The notes below the pieces were generated by a model, which searched no databases, was not told the origin of the DNA, and saw nothing but the letters and a program-made list of their open reading frames with translations. A program made the position numbers and the translations under genes. A DNA stretch of 64,000 nt from Candidatus Bathyarchaeota archaeon (GTDB lineage: Archaea; Thermoproteota; Bathyarchaeia; Bathyarchaeales; Bathycorpusculaceae): the NCBI GenBank assembly GCA_025058315.1, contig JANXET010000006.1, positions 19,173 to 83,172 on the forward strand. The letters are read 5' to 3'. Positions 9,477-17,761 of the stretch are shown one piece after another (the stretch's first letter is position 1; each line of letters opens with the position of its first letter).

Positions 9477-10927
9477 AGGAAGTAATAATAGATCCAATAA
9501 CAAGACTTGAAGGGCATGGTAAAATAGCCATATTCCTAAATGAAGCTGGCGAAGTTGAAAACGCTTATCTGCAGGTTCCTGAACTCAGAGGCTTCGAAAG
9601 GTTCTGCATAGGAAGAAAAGCTGAAGACATGCCTCTGCTTACAAGCAGAATCTGCGGAGTCTGTCCCGTAGCCCATCACATGGCTGGAACCAAAGCCTTA
9701 GACGCCGCGTTTAATGTGGAACCTCCTGAGCCGGCTAAAAAACTACGCGAGCTAATGTATTGCGGATATTACATATACGATCACACGCTTCACTTCTACT
9801 ACTTAGGCGGTCCAGACTTTATTGTGGGGCCAAAGGCTCCTGCCGAGAAACGTAACATTCTCGGCGTTATAGAGAAGGCCGGCATAGACATCGCCAAAGA
9901 AGTAATAAAGCATAGGGCCTATGGCCAAAAAATAACTGAGATAGTAGGTGGCAAAGCTACCCATCCAGTATGCGGCCTCCCAGGCGGAGTGTCAAAGTCC
10001 ATAAGCGAGGAAGAGAGGCGGGAAATAGAAAATATGGCGACGTCCGCTGTTAACTTTGCACAGCTAACCCTGAAGATATTCCATGATCTTGTTCTCGGAA
10101 ATACTGAATATGTGGATCTAATAAAAAGCGGTGCATACACGCTGCATACGCATTACATGGGTCTTGTGGATGAAAATAACAAGGTTAATCTTTACGATGG
10201 AAAAATAAGAGTCGTAGATCCTTACGGTAAGGAATTCGTAAAATTCGAAGCAAAAGACTACTTGAATCACATAGCTGAACATGTGGAGCCGTGGACATAC
10301 GTTAAGTTTCCGTATCTTAGAAAATTAGGCTGGAAAGGGTTCGTCGACGGCCCTGACAGTGGAATATACCGTGTTGGGCCTCTTGCAAGGCTTAACGCAT
10401 CCGACGGTATGGCCACTCCTCTAGCCCAGGCGGAATACGAGCTGATGTACAAGACATTAGGCGGGAAACCTGTCCACTCCACTCTCGCATACCACTGGGC
10501 TAGGCTTATTGAACTCTTATATGCGGCTGAACGTGCAGTTGAGCTTGTGAAGGATCCGGAGATAACAAGCACTAACATCCGTAATAAGCCCGGAGAGCCC
10601 GGAGAAGGCGTAGGCGTGGTTGAAGCTGCGAGGGGGACGCTAATCCATCATTATGTGCTCGATAAGGATGCATTGGTTAAAGATGTAAACCTCATTGTCG
10701 CCACCGTGAATAATGCACCATCCATAAACATGTCAGTGCGAAATGCAGCTAAGGGGCTTATCCATGGCGAAAAAGTGGATCCTGGACTGCTAAACATGGT
10801 GGAGATGGCCTTCAGGGCTTACGATCCATGCTTCGGATGTGCAACCCACTATGCAATAGGCCAAATGCCATTAACATTGGAAATCTACAATGCCAATGGA
10901 AAACTAGTAAAGACTGTTCAAAGGTAA
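9473..10927 (+). CDS. mvhA: F420-non-reducing [NiFe]-hydrogenase large subunit (MvhA)
   Basis: The 484-residue catalytic subunit has both nickel-binding motifs: SRICGVCPVAHH near residue 60 and DPCFGCATH near the C-terminus. RLEGHGKIAIFL at the start is the usual large-subunit opening. About 25 residues after DPCFGCATH should be cleaved during maturation; a candidate protease gene follows immediately. With MvhD, MvhG and HdrABC it would oxidise H2 and split the electrons between ferredoxin and a disulfide-type acceptor. Confidence 0.94.
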   Translation: MKEVIIDPITRLEGHGKIAIFLNEAGEVENAYLQVPELRGFERFCIGRKAEDMPLLTSRICGVCPVAHHMAGTKALDAAFNVEPPEPAKKLRELMYCGYYIYDHTLHFYYLGGPDFIVGPKAPAEKRNILGVIEKAGIDIAKEVIKHRAYGQKITEIVGGKATHPVCGLPGGVSKSISEEERREIENMATSAVNFAQLTLKIFHDLVLGNTEYVDLIKSGAYTLHTHYMGLVDENNKVNLYDGKIRVVDPYGKEFVKFEAKDYLNHIAEHVEPWTYVKFPYLRKLGWKGFVDGPDSGIYRVGPLARLNASDGMATPLAQAEYELMYKTLGGKPVHSTLAYHWARLIELLYAAERAVELVKDPEITSTNIRNKPGEPGEGVGVVEAARGTLIHHYVLDKDALVKDVNLIVATVNNAPSINMSVRNAAKGLIHGEKVDPGLLNMVEMAFRAYDPCFGCATHYAIGQMPLTLEIYNANGKLVKTVQR

Positions 10928-10954
10928 GCTCCCATTTCCTCCTTTATTTTGTTA

Positions 10955-11464
10955 ATGGCGAATTTTTTGGGAGAACCAACACGTATAATTGAGGAAAAAC
11001 TTGAGACATGGCTTTCTGATGCAAAAAAGGTTGCAATTGCAGGCATCGGTAATCCGATACGTATGGACGACTTTGTAGGCGTGAGAATCGTTCAGATTCT
11101 CAGTGGGAAAGTCTCCGATAAAGTGCTTCTGATAGAATGTGAGTCCATTCCAGAAAGTTACATTCAGCAGATAATCAACTTCAATCCAACCCATGTGCTG
11201 CTAATTGACGCGGCCCTTTTAGGGCTGAATCCAGGTGAGCCGGAATTTCTCAGCCCAGAGCAGCTGCCTATTTTCCCAGCTTATTCAACGCATATTCTGC
11301 CGCTTAGGATTTTCTGCGAGCATTTACTCAAAACGACAGAGGCCAAAATAGGGCTTCTTTTAATACAGCCCAAGCAGACGGATTTCGGAGAGGGTTTAAC
11401 TCCCGAGGTTGAGGCTTCAGCAGAAAAGCTTTCAAGTATTTTATTATCTAAGCTTCCCAAATAG
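10955..11464 (+). CDS. [NiFe]-hydrogenase maturation protease
   Basis: The product of about 169 residues is of the HycI/HyaD/FrcD family. VAIAGIGNPIRMDDFVGVRI contains the typical GxGNxxxxDDxxG signature with a metal-binding Asp, HVLLIDAALLGLNPGE supplies the second conserved Asp, and STHILPLRIF the conserved His region. It trims the MvhA C-terminal extension after nickel insertion. It follows mvhA by 27 bases. ATG 10955 is preferred to the in-frame TTG 10949; neither has a strong Shine-Dalgarno. Confidence 0.88.
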   Translation: MANFLGEPTRIIEEKLETWLSDAKKVAIAGIGNPIRMDDFVGVRIVQILSGKVSDKVLLIECESIPESYIQQIINFNPTHVLLIDAALLGLNPGEPEFLSPEQLPIFPAYSTHILPLRIFCEHLLKTTEAKIGLLLIQPKQTDFGEGLTPEVEASAEKLSSILLSKLPK

Positions 11465-11494
11465 TCATTTTTGTAAACAAAAATAAGGGAAAAA

Positions 11495-12004
11495 TTAGGA
11501 TGTTGGGGTAACTTTCATCGCTTCCACAAGAAGCTTCTTTGTGGCTGAGATCCGTGATTTCTGAGCTAGAACGTCAGGTGTCACCACATCTAATGCTTCC
11601 TCAGGGCACCATTTAACACATTGTGGCCCGTCAGGCTTGTCTTTACATAGGTCACATACAAAAACAACTTTCCTGTCAGGGTGCAGCATTATAGCCCCGT
11701 AGTCGCATGCTTCAATACACCATCCGCATCCGTTGCATTTGTCTTCGTCGACAAGTATTGTGCCGTCCTCTTCAGACTGCTTAAGTGCATCTCTTGGGCA
11801 GGCTGCAACGCATGGAGGGTCTTCGCAGCGTCTACAGGTTAAAGAAACATTGACCAGCGGGTTCAACCTTACAACCCTTATTCTGGACTTCAGCGGATTG
11901 AAGGCTTTTTCTTTCGTCCATGCGCAAATGTACTCGCAGACCTGGCATCCCACACATTTGTCCGGATCAACTGAAACGAACTTTCTCTCATGAATCTTAA
12001 CCAT
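11495..12004 (-). CDS. Ferredoxin-type iron-sulfur subunit of aldehyde oxidoreductase
   Basis: The 169-residue polyferredoxin has four cysteine clusters: CVGCQVCEYICAW, CRRCEDPPCVAACP, CNGCGWCIEACDYGAI and CDLCKDKPDGPQCVKWCP. Such HycB/DmsB-like four-cluster proteins pair with tungsten aldehyde:ferredoxin oxidoreductases (AorB-type). It lies 14 bases downstream of the AOR gene on the same strand, with a good Shine-Dalgarno (AGGGAGG) before its ATG, so the two are probably co-expressed as an electron-transfer pair. Confidence 0.88.
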   Translation of the reverse strand: MVKIHERKFVSVDPDKCVGCQVCEYICAWTKEKAFNPLKSRIRVVRLNPLVNVSLTCRRCEDPPCVAACPRDALKQSEEDGTILVDEDKCNGCGWCIEACDYGAIMLHPDRKVVFVCDLCKDKPDGPQCVKWCPEEALDVVTPDVLAQKSRISATKKLLVEAMKVTPTS

Positions 12005-12018
12005 TGATCTGTCCTCCC

Positions 12019-13896
12019 TTATGCTTTTTTGATTTTGGCTTCAACTATCGGAATCATGTCTTCCATACCTAACTCCTTCAGCTTCTCCGGTGTTGGTACA
12101 CCATCCCTAGTCCATCCTCTGACTTCATAGTAGTCGTCCAGCATCAGGTTTAATTCTTCCTGTTTAACGTATGCTCCTTTAGATGGGCCTTCGTCTGGAA
12201 CTGGATAGTTCATAACCTTGTATGGTAGCGTGTCATCCTTCCTGCCTAAGCCTTCTCTAACGTTTATCACTCTTGCAAGGTTGTTTATCCTTTCTCCTTT
12301 GCGGCGCATTTCGTCAGGTGTCGTCTCTATCCCTGTGACAAGGCTGTACACTTTAGCTAGATCTTCAATTTCTTTATAGTATGTGCCTCTTGAGAACTTG
12401 CATATGATCAGTGAATCGATTATCGTGTAGATGTCCTCGAGATCTTTAACAGCCTTCGCCCTGCCCTTCTCGTATGTTAGCCTGTTATATTTGCCCTTTA
12501 TATCTAAGGCGTAGGCTCCGTGCCTGTTATGGTCTGCCCCTCTGAAGGATACGGCAAATCCCAAAGCCGCCGTTTTGAGGCATCTTATATCGTATCCCGT
12601 GACCTCAACGCCTTTAATGTGTTGGGCCAGTTTCTCCGCTCCTTTTCCTATTTTTTCAGCTGCAATTTTTACGCCCTCAGCTAGTATGTCGCCTATGCCT
12701 TCACGTTTGCCTATCTTCTCGAGAAGCTTCACTAGGGCTTCATGGTTGCCGAATTTAGCCTCTATTCCATCCATTTCCTTCTGAGTTAGTATGCCGTTCT
12801 CGTAGCAGTCCATTGCGAAGCCGACGATTACTCCTGCGCTTATGGAGTCTATGCCATAATAGTTGCAGATTTCAGATCCTTTAATTATGGCGTCCAGCCT
12901 GTCTACTCCGCAGTAGGGTCCCATGGCCCATAGGGGCTCATATTCAACTCTTGCCATGGCTCCTTTGTAGGGGCCTTCCCGCACTACACAGACGTGTTCA
13001 CATCTCATTGCGCATGAGCTGCAACCTATAATCTTGGCAACGTACCTTTCGTTTAATAGTTCACCGCTGACTTTCTCCGCGCCTTCGAAGTGTGCATTAT
13101 TGTAGTTTCGTGTGGGCATGCAGTGGAGAGCGTTATGCACCAGAACGTTTTCAGGCGTACCCAGCGTCCGATACTTCTTGGTAGCCGGCCCCTTCATTCT
13201 TTCATGGAATTCCTTTACAAATTCCAGGAACTCATCCGGCTTAGCTACTCCGACATCTCTGGTTCCGCGCACCGCGATGGCCTTCAGATTCTTCGAGCCC
13301 ATTACAGCGCCGAGTCCTGTTCTGCCGGCAGCCCTTGATTTTTCATTAATTATGCAGGCTATTCGAACAAGTTTTTCTCCAGCAGGGCCAATAGCTGCAA
13401 CTCTTACGTAGAAGTCTCCAAGTTCCTCCTTGATTATATCTTCGGTTTCTTGTGGAGATTTACCCCAAAGGTGAGAGGCGTCTAGAATTTGCACTGAATC
13501 ATCATCTATCCAGACATAAACAGGCTTTTCAGCTTTGCCTTTAAAGATTACAGCATCGTACCCGGCCCTTTTCAGTTCCGCTCCGAAGCTTCCATGGGAT
13601 TTTGACTCGCTGATTCCGAAGGTCTGCGGAGACTTTGCAACGAAGACGTGTCCATTCCCGCCGGTTGGCCATATTGTCCCAGATGTCGGTCCTGTTGTAA
13701 GAACTAACGGATTTTCTGGGCTGAACGGGTCAACTCCAGGTTTCGAGTTGTCAAGCCATAAACGCATTCCCAGCCCAATGCCGCCGATGTATTTTTTGGC
13801 GTAGTCCTCGTTTAAAGGTTCAGTATATGTCTTGCCTGTTGTTAAGTCTACATAGAGAATCCGGCCAGCATAGCCGTACAACGTGTTTTCCTCCAT
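12019..13896 (-). CDS. aor: Tungsten-containing aldehyde:ferredoxin oxidoreductase
   Basis: About 625 residues, the usual AOR length. Diagnostic features are GYAGRILYVDLTTGKTY at the N-terminus, TGPTSGTIWPTGGNGHVFV, GRTGLGAVMGSKNLKAIAV and the cluster ligands GCSSCAMRCEHVC. The enzyme oxidises aldehydes to acids with ferredoxin using a tungstopterin cofactor. An upstream in-frame TTG would add 23 residues without family similarity; the internal ATG at 13896 gives the normal start and sits about 30 bases after a TATA-like AATATACTTAA, consistent with a near-leaderless message. A MoaD-like protein is transcribed divergently. Confidence 0.93.
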   Translation of the reverse strand: MEENTLYGYAGRILYVDLTTGKTYTEPLNEDYAKKYIGGIGLGMRLWLDNSKPGVDPFSPENPLVLTTGPTSGTIWPTGGNGHVFVAKSPQTFGISESKSHGSFGAELKRAGYDAVIFKGKAEKPVYVWIDDDSVQILDASHLWGKSPQETEDIIKEELGDFYVRVAAIGPAGEKLVRIACIINEKSRAAGRTGLGAVMGSKNLKAIAVRGTRDVGVAKPDEFLEFVKEFHERMKGPATKKYRTLGTPENVLVHNALHCMPTRNYNNAHFEGAEKVSGELLNERYVAKIIGCSSCAMRCEHVCVVREGPYKGAMARVEYEPLWAMGPYCGVDRLDAIIKGSEICNYYGIDSISAGVIVGFAMDCYENGILTQKEMDGIEAKFGNHEALVKLLEKIGKREGIGDILAEGVKIAAEKIGKGAEKLAQHIKGVEVTGYDIRCLKTAALGFAVSFRGADHNRHGAYALDIKGKYNRLTYEKGRAKAVKDLEDIYTIIDSLIICKFSRGTYYKEIEDLAKVYSLVTGIETTPDEMRRKGERINNLARVINVREGLGRKDDTLPYKVMNYPVPDEGPSKGAYVKQEELNLMLDDYYEVRGWTRDGVPTPEKLKELGMEDMIPIVEAKIKKA

Positions 13897-13919
13897 TTCA
13901 TTAGATTCTGTTGGGTCTT

Positions 13920-14020
13920 CCTTAAGTATATTAAGGTATCTATAAAGAACCCTCCTTTTCAACAATCTATAGTGTTCAAGTAAAAGTGCCGATCACTCCA
14001 TTAATGAAACAGATATATCC
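13920..14020. promoter_or_regulatory. Divergent promoter pair between AOR and MoaD-like gene
   Basis: On the minus strand, a TTAATATACTTAAG-type TATA box (about 13921-13934) lies about 30 bases upstream of the AOR ATG. On the plus strand, AGATATATCC (about 14011-14020) lies about 25 bases upstream of the MoaD-like ATG at 14042. Neither gene has a clear Shine-Dalgarno, consistent with leaderless transcripts. Confidence 0.5.
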
Positions 14021-14041
14021 AAGTTTTTCCGCTATTACAAC

Positions 14042-14359
14042 ATGGAAGTGTCATGGAGGCTGTTTAGGTTGAGGGTTAAGGTGGAATACATTGGACACAT
14101 TAAGAAGTTGATAGGCAGCGGGAGTGAGGAGATTGTGGAGGTCTCCGACGGTGCCCTGCTTGAGGATTTATTGACAATGCTTTCAAATAAATATGGTGCG
14201 GCATTCAGGATGGCGGTTTACGCTCCAGGAGATTCTGATCTTAAACAGGGTTATATTGCAACCGTTAACGGCTACCTGATTAACCAGCTTAACGGTGTAA
14301 AAACGAAACTTAAAGATGGAGATAATGTGATTCTAACTTCTATTGTAAGCGGCGGCTAA
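14042..14359 (+). CDS. MoaD/ThiS-family sulfur carrier protein
   Basis: The 105-residue beta-grasp protein ends in SIVSGG, the exposed Gly-Gly needed for adenylation and thiocarboxylate formation by an E1-like enzyme. The body shows the usual MoaD pattern (VKVEYIGHIKKLIGSGSEEI, YIATVNGYLINQ, LKDGDNVILTS). Its position divergent from a tungsten enzyme suggests sulfur donation to the pterin dithiolene cofactor. A related carrier domain, also with VSGG, occurs inside the fusion protein encoded at 60391-62010. Confidence 0.88.
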   Translation: MEVSWRLFRLRVKVEYIGHIKKLIGSGSEEIVEVSDGALLEDLLTMLSNKYGAAFRMAVYAPGDSDLKQGYIATVNGYLINQLNGVKTKLKDGDNVILTSIVSGG

Positions 14360-14396
14360 GCATCAGAACCTTTTATTACAGACATCATTTATTGTC

Positions 14397-15479
14397 TTGG
14401 CATGTGGGTTCATATTGAAGAGGATAGAGATCCTGAGACAGAGTTGTCTAGACAAGGGTTTTGACGGTTTTTTGGTTGCTAACGAAATTAACATTCTCTA
14501 TTTCTCTGGCGCTCCGGGGGCTTCATGTCTGCTTGTCCCTGATGGAGGAGAGAGCATTCTCTACGTGTATGGAGTTAACTATGAGCAGGTTAAAGCTGAA
14601 GCTAAGGGGTTCAGGGTTGAACTTGTGAAGCGTGAAGAAAATCTTATGGCGAAGGTTGCTGAGCATGTGAGAGCCCTCGGGATAAGAAGGTTGGCGTTTG
14701 ACACATTGAATGTTGAGAGTTACCGTGCTATCTCGAGAAAGTTGAGGGGTGCAGCGAAGCTGAAGCCGCAAGGTTCCATCGTATGGTCGTTACGTAGAAT
14801 CAAGGATATGGATGAGCTTGAGCTTATGCGAAGGGCAGCGGAGCTCGCCTGCGAGGGTATGAAGACTGCACAGGAAGTTCTAAGGCCGGGGATGATGGAA
14901 TATGAGGTTGCCGCGGAAATAGAATATGCAATGAGGAATAAGGGTTCTTGGGGAACAGCCTTCGAAACCATAGTTGCTTCAGGCGCAAGATCCGCCTATC
15001 CTCATGGAGGATGCGTTGACAGGAAAATACAGGCTGGCGACTTAGTGGTTATCGATATTGGAGCATCCTATCGCCACTACCGCTCAGATATGACTCGCAC
15101 CTTCGTCGCCGGTGAACCGTCAAGTAAGCAAAAGCAACTTTATGAGCTAGTTAAGCTTGCGCAGGAAAAAGCGATTAAAGCTATAAAGCCTGGAGTAAAA
15201 GCCAGCGATGTGGATGCTGCTGCTAGAAGCGTAATAGAGAAAGCGGGTTATGGCGAGAATTTTGTTCATGGCCTTGGACATGGAGTTGGCTTGGAGGTTC
15301 ATGAACCTCCAACAATAAGCCCGCAAAGCATGGATAAACTGGAAAGCGGGAATGTGGTGACAATAGAGCCTGGAATATATCTTGTTGGCTTCGGCGGAAT
15401 CAGAATTGAAGACATGGTGCTGGTGAGCGAGTTTAACGCTGAAAAATTAACTGATGATTTTTACGGTTTAGAGGCATGA
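14397..15479 (+). CDS. pepQ: M24-family Xaa-Pro dipeptidase/aminopeptidase
   Basis: About 360 residues, creatinase N-terminal domain followed by a pita-bread metalloprotease. The dinuclear metal ligands are all present: Asp in VIDIGASYRHYRSDMTRTF (two Asp), His in VHGLGHGVGLEVHEPP, Glu in TIEPGIYL and Glu in GGIRIEDMVLV. It cleaves X-Pro dipeptides or N-terminal residues before proline in the cytoplasm. The start is uncertain: TTG 14397 or TTG 14415 (LKRIEILRQS) are in frame; no ATG serves. Confidence 0.88.
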   Translation: MACGFILKRIEILRQSCLDKGFDGFLVANEINILYFSGAPGASCLLVPDGGESILYVYGVNYEQVKAEAKGFRVELVKREENLMAKVAEHVRALGIRRLAFDTLNVESYRAISRKLRGAAKLKPQGSIVWSLRRIKDMDELELMRRAAELACEGMKTAQEVLRPGMMEYEVAAEIEYAMRNKGSWGTAFETIVASGARSAYPHGGCVDRKIQAGDLVVIDIGASYRHYRSDMTRTFVAGEPSSKQKQLYELVKLAQEKAIKAIKPGVKASDVDAAARSVIEKAGYGENFVHGLGHGVGLEVHEPPTISPQSMDKLESGNVVTIEPGIYLVGFGGIRIEDMVLVSEFNAEKLTDDFYGLEA

Positions 15480-15483
15480 ATCT

Positions 15484-15722
15484 ATGCTGGAGATTTTAGA
15501 CATCCCTGTTTTTAGGGTAAGCTTGATCAGGAAAAGCCTGATGTCAAACAAGTATCTGAAGGGCTGCATGCGCCTTTAAAACCGATGTATAGATGGATTA
15601 AGAGAACCTCAAATGTTGTCTCAACACGTAAAGGAGGGCTCCGTGTTAAGCGGACAAAAAACCGTTTCAGGCCCGTGGAGGTTGGATTCAAGCATGCCGA
15701 TGAATGTGTTCAAAATCCTTAG
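15484..15722 (+). pseudogene. Small frameshifted ORF of unknown family downstream of pepQ
   Basis: An ATG at 15484, five bases after the pepQ stop, opens MLEILDIPVFR. One frame over, from about 15516, there is an uninterrupted reading GKLDQEKPDVKQVSEGL continuing through KPMYRWIKRTS and RPVEVGFKHADECVQNP to a stop at 15722. Joining the two at the T/G run around 15511-15517 by a single-base shift gives one plausible protein of about 79 residues. The downstream frame has no start before ATG 15585. I do not recognise the family; a sequencing error in the run is also possible. Confidence 0.4.
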
Positions 15723-15763
15723 AAAGAGGAAATGAAAACTATGAAAGTGTAGGAGTGTCAAAT

Positions 15764-16360
15764 ATGTTTGATAGAATGTGTGTAATAATAATTGATATGC
15801 TGAACGATTTTGTAATTGGCGAATTAAAGTGTGACAGAGCTTTACGCATTGTTCCAGGAATTAAGAAGCTATTGGAAGCAGCTCGGAGAAATAATGTTCC
15901 AGTTATATACTGTAATGACGCCCATTACCCGCATGACTTTGAGGTTGTGCATAAATGGGGAGGACATGCTGTAAAGGGAACTAAAGGCGCTGAGGTCATC
16001 TCTGAGCTTAAACCCTCAGATAAGGATTTCATCGTTGAAAAGAGGACCTATAGCGGTTTCTTTGACACGGGATTAGATTCTCTTCTGCGAAGCTTTTACG
16101 GCGGCGATGGCGCAAAAACCCTTATACTCTGCGGAATTCACACCCACATATGTGTTAAGCATACGGCGGCCGATGCATTTTTCAGAGGATACAAAATAGT
16201 GGTTGCAAGGGACGGCGTGGAGGCTTTCACACAGGAAGATCATGAGCAGGGTTTAAGATATATGGAATATTTCTATAACGCGAAAATAATGGCCATCGAT
16301 GATATAGTGGCTGAAATTGAAAAGCAGAGAAACTTGATTAGTAAACCATTCTGTTCTTAA
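15764..16360 (+). CDS. Isochorismatase/nicotinamidase-family cysteine hydrolase
   Basis: About 198 residues. The catalytic triad of the family is visible: Asp in IIIDMLNDFV, Lys in FIVEKRTYSGFFDT, and Cys in CGIHTHICVKHTA. The metal-site pattern D-x-H of nicotinamidases occurs in NDAHYPHD. It probably hydrolyses nicotinamide or a related amide, but the exact substrate cannot be read from sequence. ATG 15764 with AGGAGTG just upstream is preferred to an in-frame GTG at 15704 that adds 20 unrelated residues. Confidence 0.85.
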   Translation: MFDRMCVIIIDMLNDFVIGELKCDRALRIVPGIKKLLEAARRNNVPVIYCNDAHYPHDFEVVHKWGGHAVKGTKGAEVISELKPSDKDFIVEKRTYSGFFDTGLDSLLRSFYGGDGAKTLILCGIHTHICVKHTAADAFFRGYKIVVARDGVEAFTQEDHEQGLRYMEYFYNAKIMAIDDIVAEIEKQRNLISKPFCS

Positions 16361-16400
16361 GAAAAGTTTAAAAGCAACCTGGTTTTTAACTTGCGACACT

Positions 16401-16473
16401 GGGAGAAGACGGGGTTCGATGTTTATATCCCGTTTTCTCCTGTCTCCCCCCGAACCCCCACCCGTCTTCTCCC
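16401..16473. repeat. Perfect 13-bp inverted repeat with structured C-rich loop
   Basis: GGGAGAAGACGGG (16401-16413) is exactly complementary to CCCGTCTTCTCCC (16461-16473). Directly inside, GTTCG (16414-16418) can pair with CGAAC (16451-16455) after a five-base bulge, and the loop contains a near copy, CCCGTTTTCTCC. It lies between the hydrolase stop and the flavodoxin start. It could be a terminator, a structured RNA or a remnant of a small mobile element. It contains no gene. Confidence 0.6.
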
Positions 16474-16541
16474 ATCCCCCGAATGGATTATCCAGAAAAT
16501 TTTAAGAAGTTCTCAAGCAGATTTAAGCCCGTGGGTTGGGT

Positions 16542-17045
16542 ATGGTGAGAATTCTAATAATTTACGACTCTAGAACAGGTAACACTGAGAAGATGGCCTA
16601 TTCTGTAGCTGAAGGTGCAAGGAAGGTGGAAGGAGTGGAGGTGGTTGTTAAGAAAGTGGATCAGGCAAGAATAGTGGATCTGCTGGATGCTGACGGGATA
16701 ATAATGGGTTCTCCAACATACTTTGGCCAGATGTCCGCGGAACTTAAGAGTTTCATAGATAAGTCCGTTGAAATTCATGGAAAACTTGAGGGAAAAGTTG
16801 GCGCGGCTTTCACGAGTTCAGGTGGAACAGCCACGGGAGCGGAGACCACGTTACTGTCAATGCTTCAGGCAATGCTGATCCATGGAATGATAGTGCAGGG
16901 TAGACATGATGACAAGCACTATGGCGTAGCCGCCGTTGAAAATCCAGAGCAGGAAGATTTGGATTATTGCAGAGAACTCGGAAAGAGGACAGCCCTCCTG
17001 GCGAAGAGGTTAAAAGGCATTAATGATGGGCCCGGCCGGACTTGA
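16542..17045 (+). CDS. Flavodoxin/WrbA-like NAD(P)H:quinone oxidoreductase
   Basis: About 167 residues with the flavodoxin fold. The FMN phosphate loop is IIYDSRTGNTEKMA, followed by GIIMGSPTYFGQMSAELKSF and AAFTSSGGTATGAETTLLSM, which is close to WrbA-type flavoproteins. Its role is electron transfer or quinone reduction in the cytoplasm. ATG 16542 is preferred over TTG 16536. The last six codons and stop lie within the 3' end of the oppositely oriented tRNA-Met gene. Confidence 0.85.
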   Translation: MVRILIIYDSRTGNTEKMAYSVAEGARKVEGVEVVVKKVDQARIVDLLDADGIIMGSPTYFGQMSAELKSFIDKSVEIHGKLEGKVGAAFTSSGGTATGAETTLLSMLQAMLIHGMIVQGRHDDKHYGVAAVENPEQEDLDYCRELGKRTALLAKRLKGINDGPGRT

Positions 17046-17101
17046 ACCGGCGACCAACAGGTTATGAGCCTGTCGCTCTAACCTAGCTGAGCTACGGGCC
17101 C
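17027..17101 (-). tRNA. tRNA-Met (CAT), elongator type
   Basis: Read on the minus strand, acceptor GGGCCCG pairs with CGGGCCC, with discriminator A. The D arm is GCTCAGCTAGGTTAGAGC; anticodon stem ACAGG/CCTGT encloses loop CTCATAA, giving anticodon CAT; the T arm is GCCGGTTCAAGTCCGGC. The anticodon stem lacks the three G:C pairs of an initiator, so this is elongator Met or, less likely, an Ile2 tRNA with modified C34. No intron, and CCA is not encoded. Confidence 0.95.
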
Positions 17102-17256
17102 ATGTATTTTCCAGCTTATCTACAGCTACACACTGTAATACAAAACCATCTTTTTAAAATTTTTTGAGAGATGTTCCATGCTGGTGTGTGCTGGGATTAC
17201 AAGGATCAGTTTGCATTTTAATGTAAAGTTTTATAAATTAGGTTTCTGAATTCATG

Positions 17257-17328
17257 GTGAGTGATGAGCCGCCTCAAAACAATGAGCCCCTATTTGGGCT
17301 GTGAAATCAATATCCCCGGCTGACGTTG
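17257..17328 (+). ncRNA. Candidate box C/D small RNA
   Basis: In the 330-base gap after tRNA-Met, TTTATAAATTA (about 17229-17240) is a good TATA box, and GTGATGA at 17261-17267 matches the C-box consensus RUGAUGA about 25-30 bases downstream. CTGA at 17320-17323 would be box D, giving a 63-base C-to-D length typical of archaeal guides. The putative D guide is ATATCCCCGG. C' (GTGAAAT) and D' are weak and the terminal stem is short, so this is a candidate only. Confidence 0.4.
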
Positions 17329-17431
17329 TCATGTTGAACTTTCGCTCTGTTAAGTTCATGTGCTGTGAACAGCGCCTAACCTGTAACATACGGCAAAACA
17401 ATTTTAAGCATGCTTGCGGGAAACTAGAAGC

Positions 17432-17761
17432 ATGGAGGATTATAGTCGCCTCTTAGAGTTGAAGGTTTTCACCCTTCCAGGCTGTTCCATCTGCCCTGTG
17501 GCAAAGCAGATTGCATCGGAAGTAGCTAATAAGCTAGGGCTTTCCTATAGAGAGGTAAACCTAAGTACAATAGAGGGACTGGAGGAGGCTTCTCCTCACA
17601 AAATAATGAGCGTTCCAAGCATAGCATTAAATGATGATGTTATCGTCAGAGGCCGCCTAATATCCAAGGAGAAGCTTGAGGAGGAAGTGCAAAAGAGGCT
17701 TGAGAAATGGAGGAACAGAGTGGAGAGAGATAAAATCTCAGATGGATATAGGCATGTCTGA
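17432..17761 (+). CDS. Thioredoxin/glutaredoxin-like protein
   Basis: About 109 residues, thioredoxin fold. The active-site motif is GCSICPVAKQ (CxxC) after a first beta strand KVFTLP, and the cis-proline loop is IMSVPSIAL. The C-terminus adds a charged helix. It is a thiol-disulfide redox protein of the small archaeal glutaredoxin-like type. ATG 17432 is chosen over an in-frame TTG at 17414. It overlaps the next gene by eight bases, suggesting co-translation. Confidence 0.82.
   Translation: MEDYSRLLELKVFTLPGCSICPVAKQIASEVANKLGLSYREVNLSTIEGLEEASPHKIMSVPSIALNDDVIVRGRLISKEKLEEEVQKRLEKWRNRVERDKISDGYRHV

Noticed and set aside
16391..16573. 60-codon frame across the inverted repeat
   Set aside because: It is made of the repeat's C-rich arms and overlaps the flavodoxin start; not protein-like.
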